Below, piece after piece: positions 15,357 through 22,627 of a DNA stretch of 40,206 nt. The stretch spans positions 1 through 40,206 of the IMG/VR virus record IMGVR_UViG_3300028372_000211; one strand, 5' to 3'. The DNA is from a virus. Made by a program: the position numbers and the translations under genes. Within the stretch, counting starts at the first letter, position 1, and each line of letters opens with the position of its first letter. Under the pieces are notes generated by a model. That model saw nothing but the letters and a program-made list of their open reading frames with translations. It was not told where the DNA came from and made no database searches.

Positions 15357-16412
15357 TTTAAAGTTCTGAATGTTTGCTGTATCAACAAAATCAGTTATGA
15401 TCTCTTCGTATCTACTCTTGTAAGGCTCTTGTAAGTAAGGCTGCCAAAAACCGTCCTGCAGGTTCGAGTAGTCATGTTGTATACGGTAACACAACCGATC
15501 TTTGATATCGCCTAACCTTCTGTGCAAAGTAATTGAATTATCGAACATTAACAAATCATTATTGCTCTTATATTCGTGATCGTAAATGTACTTATCAACG
15601 AACAACTCCTTATTAATCTCATCAAACACTTTCTGACTGTCTTCTTCTGACATACCTTTGATGCTGTAAATTGTGTTTACAGAGTAATGCAAGCCTTTGA
15701 TGCCGCCTGGACTTTGAATTACTATCGGTATTTCAACACCGTCCGTAGGACACATATTACTGTGCATTACTTCGTCTTGTTCCATACGCAGTCCGGGATT
15801 GATCTTTCCCGGTGTAAACTTGTGAATCAACACCATTTCGTCAAGTTCAGAGCGAAACCTTTCAGAGACATTTTCATAGTAATCAGGAGTAGTTAAGAAC
15901 CCAGTCGACGAACCAATCATATTCTCGGCGCCTAGTAGACTAACACCTGGCGTAAATGCTAAATTGCCGCTTTCGTTTGAGTGCCACAGCAGTTCGCCTT
16001 CTGCAAACATACCAAGAGCATTGCCATTCTCGTCGCGCCGGCCGCTTACACGCATAACGTGTTTGCCTTCTGGACTATGCTCTTGCATTCTTGCAATACT
16101 CTTAAGACGCAGTTTATCCACATCTTCTATTTCAGGACTGTCTGCTATTGATGCTTGAACAACCTGTGTCCAAGTCATGCCAGGATACTTTTTCAAGATA
16201 TTGTAGCGTATTCCGTAGCGGGTATCTCCCCAACGCAAAACTCGATCTGTTTGCTTTTCCCAACCTAGGTTACAATCTCTAAGAATTGTAACGAGATTGT
16301 CCATTTGCAGGTTACCAATTTCCATCCATTCATCATCTGTTAGGTGATCAAAATCTACACCGTCGATGAATATGCCATAGTTTCCTAGGCCTGGTATCTT
16401 TGATACTTTCAT
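15333..16412 (-). CDS. TauD/TfdA-family-like dioxygenase with an altered iron ligand
   Basis: The protein has 359 residues, a normal length for gamma-butyrobetaine-hydroxylase or TauD-type enzymes. The N-terminal fifth has GNYGIFIDGVDFDHLTDDEW, a family-like opening. The ligand region is ELLWHSNESGN (H144), with Asn146 where the family has Asp or Glu. The second His is H297 in FDNSITLHRR, and R306 or R310 in DRLCYRIQHDY binds 2OG. An Asn at the carboxylate position would weaken the triad or leave a site open, as in halogenases that have Ala or Gly there; alternatively E147 could help. ATG at 16412 has GAGGA upstream. Last gene of the long minus operon. Substrate unknown. Confidence 0.75.
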   Translation of the reverse strand: MKVSKIPGLGNYGIFIDGVDFDHLTDDEWMEIGNLQMDNLVTILRDCNLGWEKQTDRVLRWGDTRYGIRYNILKKYPGMTWTQVVQASIADSPEIEDVDKLRLKSIARMQEHSPEGKHVMRVSGRRDENGNALGMFAEGELLWHSNESGNLAFTPGVSLLGAENMIGSSTGFLTTPDYYENVSERFRSELDEMVLIHKFTPGKINPGLRMEQDEVMHSNMCPTDGVEIPIVIQSPGGIKGLHYSVNTIYSIKGMSEEDSQKVFDEINKELFVDKYIYDHEYKSNNDLLMFDNSITLHRRLGDIKDRLCYRIQHDYSNLQDGFWQPYLQEPYKSRYEEIITDFVDTANIQNFKLPSTSKI

Positions 16413-16422
16413 TTATTTTTCC

Positions 16423-17496
16423 TCATTCAAAATTTACTACTTTGATAAACTGGTCTTTGGGTTTAGGTACATTTGGTACTTGCCCGCATGTTCGTGCACA
16501 GGTTATCAACTTGTTCTGCGTCCAATAGTAGTCCCACGCTGTTTGCCAACTTTCAGTACTAACAATATCTTTAACCGAATGCTCTAGTGCACTTGTGTTA
16601 CCCAATGTTTGCTTTAGTTCTCGATATTGCTCTAACATGCGAGTTCTTATTTCTTTAGTAATATCTGTATCCGGAGCATAATTATAAGGCGTACTTGCAA
16701 GGAAACAGCAGGGAAACACGTTACAATAAGCATCTATATAGATTTCTTTGGTATGTTTCACGTAACAATCGATCTTAACATCAGCAAGAACATCTTTATA
16801 GTTCCTAACCATGTCATTGGTAATGTACGACAATTCAGACATACTAGGCGGTTCTAAATAATACTCAGTGTTACCTTGGGTGTTGAATACTGGAAACTTT
16901 GGGCTTCCGATGAAACGTGAACTATTCTTTTCTGTAAACATAGCAAAGCCTTCTTTTTCAGCTCTTTCCCTTGCTAGGTCCACTTGATGCTCGTTGTGCT
17001 TGAACTTTATAAAACACCATTCGGCTCTGCCGCCAGCTTTCATAAATGCGCGAGCGTTTTTAATTATGCGATTAAAATCTGTACCTATGCGATAAAGGTG
17101 GTGCGTGTCCTCTAAGCCATCTAATGCAAAGATTACATTATGCTGTTTGGGCATTGCCTTCGCTAAACGCTCCCACCAAGCTATTGTCCTTGCACTACCG
17201 TTTGTATGAATACGAATGTTTAGATCAGGATTAATACGAGCTGCATATTCAATCATATCAACAAGATCTGTGTTAATAATAGGATCGCCAAAATTGCCGC
17301 ACATATAAAACCCTTTGATTTGGGTTAATACCTCTGGAGTTGCTATTGTTTTAAAATCTTCTATTGTCCAGGCTTGGTTCTTTATGAGCGGATTAATCTG
17401 GCCACCGTGATGATTGCGCGAACACATAGGGCACGCTGCTTGGCATTTGTTTGTTATCTCAAAATGTATATCTTCAAGCTCTGTAAATTTAAACAT
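16423..17496 (-). CDS. Radical SAM/SPASM-like protein
   Basis: The protein has 357 residues. It opens with IHFEITNKCQAACPMCSRNHHGG (C18, C22, C25). Next come GNFGDPI, the counterpart of the GGEP segment, and FALDGLEDTHHLYRIGTDF, a hallmark of the radical SAM/SPASM family. The C-terminal part has KIDCYVKHTKEIYIDAYCNVFPCCF and CARTCGQ, consistent with SPASM-type auxiliary clusters. Unlike the other six radical SAM proteins here, it has the normal N-core, C-SPASM order. ATG at 17496 is preferred to TTG at 17508. It overlaps the methyltransferase stop by 8 bases. Such enzymes often modify ribosomal peptides or activate sulfatases; the substrate here is unknown. Confidence 0.85.
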   Translation of the reverse strand: MFKFTELEDIHFEITNKCQAACPMCSRNHHGGQINPLIKNQAWTIEDFKTIATPEVLTQIKGFYMCGNFGDPIINTDLVDMIEYAARINPDLNIRIHTNGSARTIAWWERLAKAMPKQHNVIFALDGLEDTHHLYRIGTDFNRIIKNARAFMKAGGRAEWCFIKFKHNEHQVDLARERAEKEGFAMFTEKNSSRFIGSPKFPVFNTQGNTEYYLEPPSMSELSYITNDMVRNYKDVLADVKIDCYVKHTKEIYIDAYCNVFPCCFLASTPYNYAPDTDITKEIRTRMLEQYRELKQTLGNTSALEHSVKDIVSTESWQTAWDYYWTQNKLITCARTCGQVPNVPKPKDQFIKVVNFE

Positions 17497-18088
17497 CTCT
17501 AAATCCAATTATCATAAATCTTGTGTACTTTTGAGTTTCTAACTCGTCACTGTAGACTATCTTCAGTCCTGACTGTTTTTCGAATTCTTTCAAATCTTTT
17601 GCGCAACGAACATGTTCGCCACAGTCGAAGAAGTCATTGCTCTGTAATACTATAAGTGCACCGCGCGGTGTTAACGTTAGCCATCGTTCGTATTCTTCTT
17701 GTGTCAAATGTTCGCAGATTGTATTGATAACAAGGTTAGCGTTATACCGTTCTATCAATGAATCACATGTGACTGCTTCAAACTTTCCTTGTATGTGTTG
17801 CCGCATATTTACTGTGCGGGCTATTTCCTCGCACTCAGGATCTATGTCAAACGATTTAATACGCTTGATGTCTATTTCACTATTAAATAGCAGGCTAGCT
17901 AATACCCCGTTCCATCCTCCGTGTATAACAATATCAGCAGGCGGCCATAGCATCTTTTCGAGATGTTCTACTAACCAGACCTTAGATCTTACTTGTCCCT
18001 TCCAAAAACTTTCAAGAGTCCTATATCGGTCCTCTGAGTTCCTGATCGCGTCCATCCAGAACAATACGTCTGCTATTTCTACTTTCAT
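17489..18088 (-). CDS. SAM-dependent methyltransferase-like protein (class I)
   Basis: The protein has 199 residues. DIVIHGGWNGVLASLLF (about 52-68) is motif I, IKSFDIDPECEEIA (about 76-90) is the acidic motif II with an Asp for SAM, and ANLVINTICEHLT is motif IV. Motif I reads GGWNG rather than GxGxG. ATG at 18088 has AAGG 6 bases upstream, which supports it even though the gene then overlaps the upstream radical SAM gene by 68 bases. It lies between two radical SAM genes in the minus operon. Likely a methyl or aminocarboxypropyl transfer; acceptor unknown. Confidence 0.7.
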   Translation of the reverse strand: MKVEIADVLFWMDAIRNSEDRYRTLESFWKGQVRSKVWLVEHLEKMLWPPADIVIHGGWNGVLASLLFNSEIDIKRIKSFDIDPECEEIARTVNMRQHIQGKFEAVTCDSLIERYNANLVINTICEHLTQEEYERWLTLTPRGALIVLQSNDFFDCGEHVRCAKDLKEFEKQSGLKIVYSDELETQKYTRFMIIGFRDV

Positions 18089-19070
18089 TCTTTACCTTGG
18101 GTATTTTTGAATCTGCTGAACTTACACACGTCGGTGTTATACAAGGCTGTGCACTAGGAAACAGCGTAAAGCCGTTGTCAATAGTTCCTAGTGGTTGATC
18201 GTGACAGCTATACGAACGCTTGACTTCGCCGCCGGGCTCTCTGATTATACAGCTCTGGTATCCTGCGTTACAATCCCAACCCTGGAACTTGTTAAACCCA
18301 AATGCGTTAAACCGCTCTGCTTGGTCAATGTAATATTTATTGCCCTGGCTGTCTTCTAGTCTAACTTGCGGCAGAGCCTCGCCTTCGTATTTTTGTGGAA
18401 ATCCAATTTGAAGTAACTCTCGCTGGGACTCTGAGTAGCCCGACACAACAAAACTTGCTGTAGGGTCGCTCTGAGGCTTTAACGTGACGTTTATGCCTCT
18501 ATCTGCAAAACGTTTGCACCTCGAGTAGTATTCGTCAAATAAATCCGGAACCATTACCTGATTAATTGTGACGTACACACCTGCTCGCTGTAGCTGCAAA
18601 CACTTGTCACCAAACTCTTGCTCGTTGGCAAACTCTCCGTGAAAGCTGGCTGTGATACTGCGCCTGTCTAACGTATCAGTAACGGCCAGCCATTTCTTCC
18701 ACCATTTGCTGCCCGGCGACATGTTTGTAGTCATGTGAATACTTTGATAACCCGGATTGTTATCATCTGCATAGTGTTCTACGAGTTCGCCGAAGTGTTT
18801 GTATGCTGTGGGCTCGCCGCCTGAGAAAGAGAAGTGAAAATCTGTAAAACCGTTGGCTCTTGCTTGACTTTTGATTTCGTCTATAGTTTGTTTGTAGACT
18901 TCTAAAGGACGGTGATCCGGAATGCTTGTACGAGCATAAGGCCAGCAGTAGGAACAAGCATAATTACAGAATCGGGCTAATATCCACGACACTGTAAAAA
19001 GGTTTGTATCTAATAGTGTTTGCTGACCTAAGCTCGTAATATCCTCAAATGGAATGTCTTGATAGCTCAT
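18021..19070 (-). CDS. Radical SAM protein with C-terminal GWxC-type Cys region
   Basis: The protein has 349 residues. The core CNYACSYC is at C35, C39 and C42, FSFSGGEPTAYKH is the SAM-binding segment, and ITASFHGEF follows. The C-terminus has GWDCNAGYQSC, SYSCHDQPLG and PCITPTCVSS, like the proteins at 7956-8843 and 8836-9894. Its last 22 codons (Arg-rich, ending GRDQELRGPI) are read in another frame as the N-terminus of the methyltransferase, so that tail is doubly coded. ATG at 19070 overlaps the upstream stop as ATGA. Substrate unknown. Confidence 0.85.
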   Translation of the reverse strand: MSYQDIPFEDITSLGQQTLLDTNLFTVSWILARFCNYACSYCWPYARTSIPDHRPLEVYKQTIDEIKSQARANGFTDFHFSFSGGEPTAYKHFGELVEHYADDNNPGYQSIHMTTNMSPGSKWWKKWLAVTDTLDRRSITASFHGEFANEQEFGDKCLQLQRAGVYVTINQVMVPDLFDEYYSRCKRFADRGINVTLKPQSDPTASFVVSGYSESQRELLQIGFPQKYEGEALPQVRLEDSQGNKYYIDQAERFNAFGFNKFQGWDCNAGYQSCIIREPGGEVKRSYSCHDQPLGTIDNGFTLFPSAQPCITPTCVSSADSKIPKVKNESRNSRRIVLDGRDQELRGPI

Positions 19071-20695
19071 TCGCTAGTTTTGTTCTCCTCTAAAAATCTT
19101 TCGTACAGCCACTCGAAGTCGTTTATCTTGCCCAACTGAACGCTAGACTCAATAGAAAGCCCAAATTCACGACCGTGTATAGCGCCTCGTCTTGCATAGG
19201 ACCCTTGACTCGAACGGCGTTCATCGGAGTTACACCATTTGTCAAGCCTTTCTTTTGTTTCGTCATCTATCTGTCCTCGTATTACGCTGCTTGCTAGTTT
19301 GGCACACTCTCTAAAAGCACTGCGCCATGTTGAAAACGGGTCTGTATCGAACGCGGTTACATTTGACACCTCCGGTACTGCTTTAAACTTGTAACTTATG
19401 CTGGTTGTCATGTCTGTTGAATTAATATCAACATTCTTTGTCAGCTCTGTGGGTAATAGTTTAACACCTCCGTAGCCGTAAGTCAAGTCATTTACAGGAT
19501 TTTTGCTGCGCCATACGTGTACACAGTCTTTATCCCAATGAGCTACTTGGTAATCAAAATTGAAATCTTTTTCAATCTCGGCGTCGCCGTCTACTACCCA
19601 GAACATATCAGTATCGACAATCCCTGCTGCTTTGATATGGGCATTGTGTATGCCTTTAACGTTGTGTACACGTTTTGTTCGAGGAAACCTTTCTAACAAC
19701 GCATGGTAATTCTTTTCTGCGTTTGGTTCCTTATAGCTTATGAACACAATATCATACGGCTTCGGCATGCTTGCACAGTAGTCAACTTCTTTTCTGTTTA
19801 TTACAAAACGAAATTCAACTTCTCGGCGGGTTATTGGTGCATGCTTGCTAGCAAGTACTATACCGTCGAAGTACTTGCCGTTCTTAAATGCATGATTTTG
19901 TTTTCTGTCGTAACTATTGTGATGCGAAAAATACCAGTTAAAGTCGAAGTCATCGTTAACTTTAATTCCCGGCCAGATTATCCAGAACATATCCGTCTTG
20001 GACTTCTCAAGTGCACGTTTATAGTCGTCATACCCGTCAGCATAAAAAATATCATAGGGCTTTGGCATACTTGCTTGAATGTCGATTTCTTTCTTGTTTC
20101 TATAAAATCTATAATCAATTTCGTTCTTAGAAAGTTTGGACTGTTTGGTACAAAGTACTACACCGTCGTAATAATTTCCGTTCTTGAATACAAGATGAAA
20201 CTGTTCGTCCCATTTAGCAACTCTATATGAGAAGTCAAAATCACTTACAACTTCGACATCACTAGGTACCATCCAAAACATACTAGTCGAACTGTTTTCA
20301 TACGCTTCGCAGTAATCCTCGTACGAGTCTACGGTAAAGATCTCATAGGGTTTTGGTATACTTGCTTGAATGTCGATTTCTTTCTTGTTTCTATAAAAAC
20401 GGTACTCGAACTCTTTCTTAGAAATGTTGGCACGTTTGTTGCACAGAATAATTCCGTCATAGTACTCACCGTTCTTAAATACGTGAGTATACTCTTTACT
20501 CCATTCGTCAGGCTCAAAAGAAAAATCAAAATCATCACACACAATGACGTCAGGAGTCACTACCCAAAACATTTTTGTAAAAGTCATCTTTTGTGCTTTT
20601 TCAAGCGAGCTGGCTTTTTTAGCTGTTGGAAATCTTGATTTAAGAATTCTCCACTCGCTGCTATCTTCGCCTATGTAGATAATATCGTAAATCAT
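19067..20695 (-). CDS. Multi-repeat glycosyltransferase-like protein
   Basis: The protein has 542 residues. Four tandem units begin with MFW at residues 42, 139, 236 and 364. The first three are 97 residues apart and each carries a DFDFxxxxxxW, a FKNGxYYDGxxL and an RNKKEIDIQASMPKPYxI segment. The fourth unit continues into a region homologous to the protein at 26622-27524 (KEPNAEKNY, RVHNVKG, then VVDGDAEI as a DxD-like metal site). It is therefore a glycosyltransferase-A-like domain with expanded, non-catalytic-looking repeats; those three units lack DxD. The DNA of units 1 and 2 shares an exact 41-bp stretch. TAA of the dehydrogenase gene touches its ATG. Acceptor unknown. Confidence 0.6.
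   Translation of the reverse strand: MIYDIIYIGEDSSEWRILKSRFPTAKKASSLEKAQKMTFTKMFWVVTPDVIVCDDFDFSFEPDEWSKEYTHVFKNGEYYDGIILCNKRANISKKEFEYRFYRNKKEIDIQASIPKPYEIFTVDSYEDYCEAYENSSTSMFWMVPSDVEVVSDFDFSYRVAKWDEQFHLVFKNGNYYDGVVLCTKQSKLSKNEIDYRFYRNKKEIDIQASMPKPYDIFYADGYDDYKRALEKSKTDMFWIIWPGIKVNDDFDFNWYFSHHNSYDRKQNHAFKNGKYFDGIVLASKHAPITRREVEFRFVINRKEVDYCASMPKPYDIVFISYKEPNAEKNYHALLERFPRTKRVHNVKGIHNAHIKAAGIVDTDMFWVVDGDAEIEKDFNFDYQVAHWDKDCVHVWRSKNPVNDLTYGYGGVKLLPTELTKNVDINSTDMTTSISYKFKAVPEVSNVTAFDTDPFSTWRSAFRECAKLASSVIRGQIDDETKERLDKWCNSDERRSSQGSYARRGAIHGREFGLSIESSVQLGKINDFEWLYERFLEENKTSE
20067..20107. repeat. 41-bp direct repeat, copy 1
   Basis: This is an exact 41-base match to 20358-20398, offset 291 bases (97 codons). 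It lies inside unit 2 of the multi-repeat glycosyltransferase-like gene and encodes part of the RNKKEIDIQAS segment. Perfect identity at DNA level points to a recent duplication or gene conversion between units. Confidence 0.85.
20358..20398. repeat. 41-bp direct repeat, copy 2
   Basis: The second exact copy of the 41-base repeat, inside unit 1 of the same gene. The third unit has only a diverged version near 19765. Confidence 0.85.
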
Positions 20696-21913
20696 TTACC
20701 TCGTGTTTCCATAATGTATAACTGTGCTTACGCTAGAAGACATCTTACGCCATGGGTCTATTATAACACTGAAAGGCGGGATCGAGCAATACAATTCGTC
20801 TCTAGCTGTCATGCCTGTGTATTCGTATGTAACCTCTGCAGAGTGTGCCATTAAAAATACCCCCGGAGCAGTTGGTTGGAAGTCATCGCCGGTGTACGGA
20901 TCAATGTATGTGGGCGAATGTCCTGCTTGCTCACAATAGTGCCCTACTAGCAAACTGTAACTACCGTCTAGATAAGGAACTCTTGGCTTGTATGCTTTGC
21001 CGTGAATATAGATCGGCATGTTATTGAGCGCTGCATGCTTGACTAGTTCTTCTGCTAGATTTTTTGCTTGTACTTCTCTGGCTGTCATCACCGAGGAAAA
21101 CAAGTCATACCCTAAATCTAACTTTTCAGCAAGATAACTTAAGGCAATATTATCGCGGGGATGGCAGCCACCACCGTCACCCATGCCTGCTGTCATATAC
21201 TGTGGGCTCATAATACGCATACTAGAATTCGCAAGTGCTTGAGTTACTACGTCTACATCGATGTTGCCTTGTTTTACTGCAACATCTTGTATCATATTAA
21301 CAAGACCAATCTTTGTAGAGATAAAGGTATTGTAAAACACTTTGATACATTCACATTCGTCCCAGGTACCAACAACGTAGCGAGGATCGTTGTCCATTAC
21401 AGTCTTATAAAAATCGACCAGCTGTTTTGCGTCACCTGTTTCCTCGCCGTCTTCTGTACCAATCATAATCATCTCTGGATTCACCATGTCCCAACTTACA
21501 CTGCCCATGGCAATAAGGTAAGGATTATACACAAAACGAGTATTACCTACTAAGTCAACAAATTGGTCTCGCGTAGTACCAGGAAGCACAGTTGATACAA
21601 GCACAAGAAGCTGATCTTTATTCATGTACTTGTTAGCTTCTTCCAAGACTTCCTTGACAATTGTATAGCTAAAGTCTTTAGGTGGTAGATGGCTCGAAGG
21701 TGCATTACCGTCGTACTCGAGATCATGCGGGGTAGGCACTGCTACAAATACTACATCCTTGCCTACAACACATTCGCCTATAGTGTCTACGACATCTACA
21801 GTATCACTACAGACCTTAGCAATATCATATCCTGTAACCGAATGCCCTTTTGCTGCAATTGCTTCTGCACAGGGCATGCCGAGCTTGCCCACACCAATAA
21901 AGCCTATGTCCAT
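20696..21913 (-). CDS. UDP-glucose/GDP-mannose dehydrogenase-like protein
   Basis: The protein has 405 residues, close to the usual length. The N-terminal Rossmann motif GFIGVGKLGMP (4-14) binds NAD; VAVPTP (58-62), LVLVSTVLPGTT and ExxKVFYNT (K191, N195) are family motifs. GDGGGCHPRDNIAL has the catalytic Cys250. The usual PEFLxEG segment is NPYLIAMGS here, so both Glu residues normally found there are missing. The enzyme family makes UDP-glucuronate-type sugars from UDP-hexoses in two NAD-dependent steps; the changes could alter the second step or the substrate. ATG at 21913 has AGGAG upstream, and AATAAGTA lies at 21939-21946. First gene of the minus operon, followed by the glycosyltransferase-like gene. 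Confidence 0.8.
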   Translation of the reverse strand: MDIGFIGVGKLGMPCAEAIAAKGHSVTGYDIAKVCSDTVDVVDTIGECVVGKDVVFVAVPTPHDLEYDGNAPSSHLPPKDFSYTIVKEVLEEANKYMNKDQLLVLVSTVLPGTTRDQFVDLVGNTRFVYNPYLIAMGSVSWDMVNPEMIMIGTEDGEETGDAKQLVDFYKTVMDNDPRYVVGTWDECECIKVFYNTFISTKIGLVNMIQDVAVKQGNIDVDVVTQALANSSMRIMSPQYMTAGMGDGGGCHPRDNIALSYLAEKLDLGYDLFSSVMTAREVQAKNLAEELVKHAALNNMPIYIHGKAYKPRVPYLDGSYSLLVGHYCEQAGHSPTYIDPYTGDDFQPTAPGVFLMAHSAEVTYEYTGMTARDELYCSIPPFSVIIDPWRKMSSSVSTVIHYGNTR

Positions 21914-21938
21914 TATTTCTCCTAGTTCTGTTAAAAAT

Positions 21939-21946
21939 ACTTATTC
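21939..21946 (-). promoter_or_regulatory. Late-promoter-like box AATAAGTA
   Basis: Minus-strand AATAAGTA lies 25 bases before ATG 21913, the same distance as the boxes before 31116 and 37268. It is a one-mismatch variant of NATAAATA. It would drive the operon 21913-15333. It is divergent from the box at 21980. Confidence 0.45.
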
Positions 21947-21979
21947 AATCATTGTGAGGGGAAAGCCAAGGTCTGGCAG

Positions 21980-21987
21980 AATAAATA
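21980..21987 (+). promoter_or_regulatory. Late-promoter-like box AATAAATA, leaderless spacing
   Basis: Plus-strand AATAAATA fits NATAAATA and lies 4 bases before ATG 21992, with no Shine-Dalgarno. The same tight spacing occurs before 1796, 6688 and 12423. It would drive the operon 21992-25230. Confidence 0.5.
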
Positions 21988-21991
21988 CTTG

Positions 21992-22627
21992 ATGTTTAAC
22001 AAGGTCGAAGAGTTTGAGAAAGAAATCGCAAAATTTTACGGGGCGCCGTATGCTGTTGCTACCGATTGCTGCACTCACGCAATCGAACTATCGTTGCGAT
22101 ATCTCGACACTAGATTTGTTTTTATCCCAAAACACACTTATATTTCAATCCCATTTACTGCTGAGAAACTAGGAATATATTGGCAGTGGAACGAACGACC
22201 TTGGCAAGATTACTACTATCTCAACAGCAAAATAATCGACGCTGCTGTATACTGGAGAAGAAACGGCTATGTGCCAAGTTCTTTTATGTGTTTGAGTTTT
22301 CAATTCAAAAAGCACTTATCTCTTGGTCGAGGTGGAGCAATTCTATGTGAAAACCTAGAAGATTACGTCGAACTAAAGAAAATGAGTTATGATGGGAGAT
22401 TGCCAGATATTCCGTGGGCCAATCAAGACATAAAATCTATTGGATATCATTACTATATGACTCCAGAAACTGCACAACAAGGAATCGATCGATTGCCTTC
22501 TGCGATAGCAAGCCCGTCGAAGCAATGGAGTTGGCAAGACTACCCAGACTTATCAACTAATAGTATTTTTAAAATAGGAAACAAATGCCATCTAAAAACG
22601 AGTGGAGCCAACTTAAAAAAGTTGTAG
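21992..22627 (+). CDS. Half-length DegT/DnrJ/EryC1-like PLP aminotransferase
   Basis: The protein has 211 residues against about 370-400 for the family. The kept half includes VATDCCTHAIELSLRYL (the usual PLP-phosphate-binding region), PKHTYISIPFTAEKLG, IIDAAVYW with the Asp that pairs with the PLP nitrogen (D83), and SFQFKKHLSLGRGGAILCE with the Schiff-base Lys (K106 or K107). The C-terminal domain is nearly absent; the last 14 codons overlap the next gene in another frame. It could work as a dimer of large-domain-only subunits or be a truncated remnant. ATG 21992 has no Shine-Dalgarno and lies 4 bases after AATAAATA. The family aminates keto-sugars; its neighbour is an amidinotransferase. 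Confidence 0.7.
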   Translation: MFNKVEEFEKEIAKFYGAPYAVATDCCTHAIELSLRYLDTRFVFIPKHTYISIPFTAEKLGIYWQWNERPWQDYYYLNSKIIDAAVYWRRNGYVPSSFMCLSFQFKKHLSLGRGGAILCENLEDYVELKKMSYDGRLPDIPWANQDIKSIGYHYYMTPETAQQGIDRLPSAIASPSKQWSWQDYPDLSTNSIFKIGNKCHLKTSGANLKKL

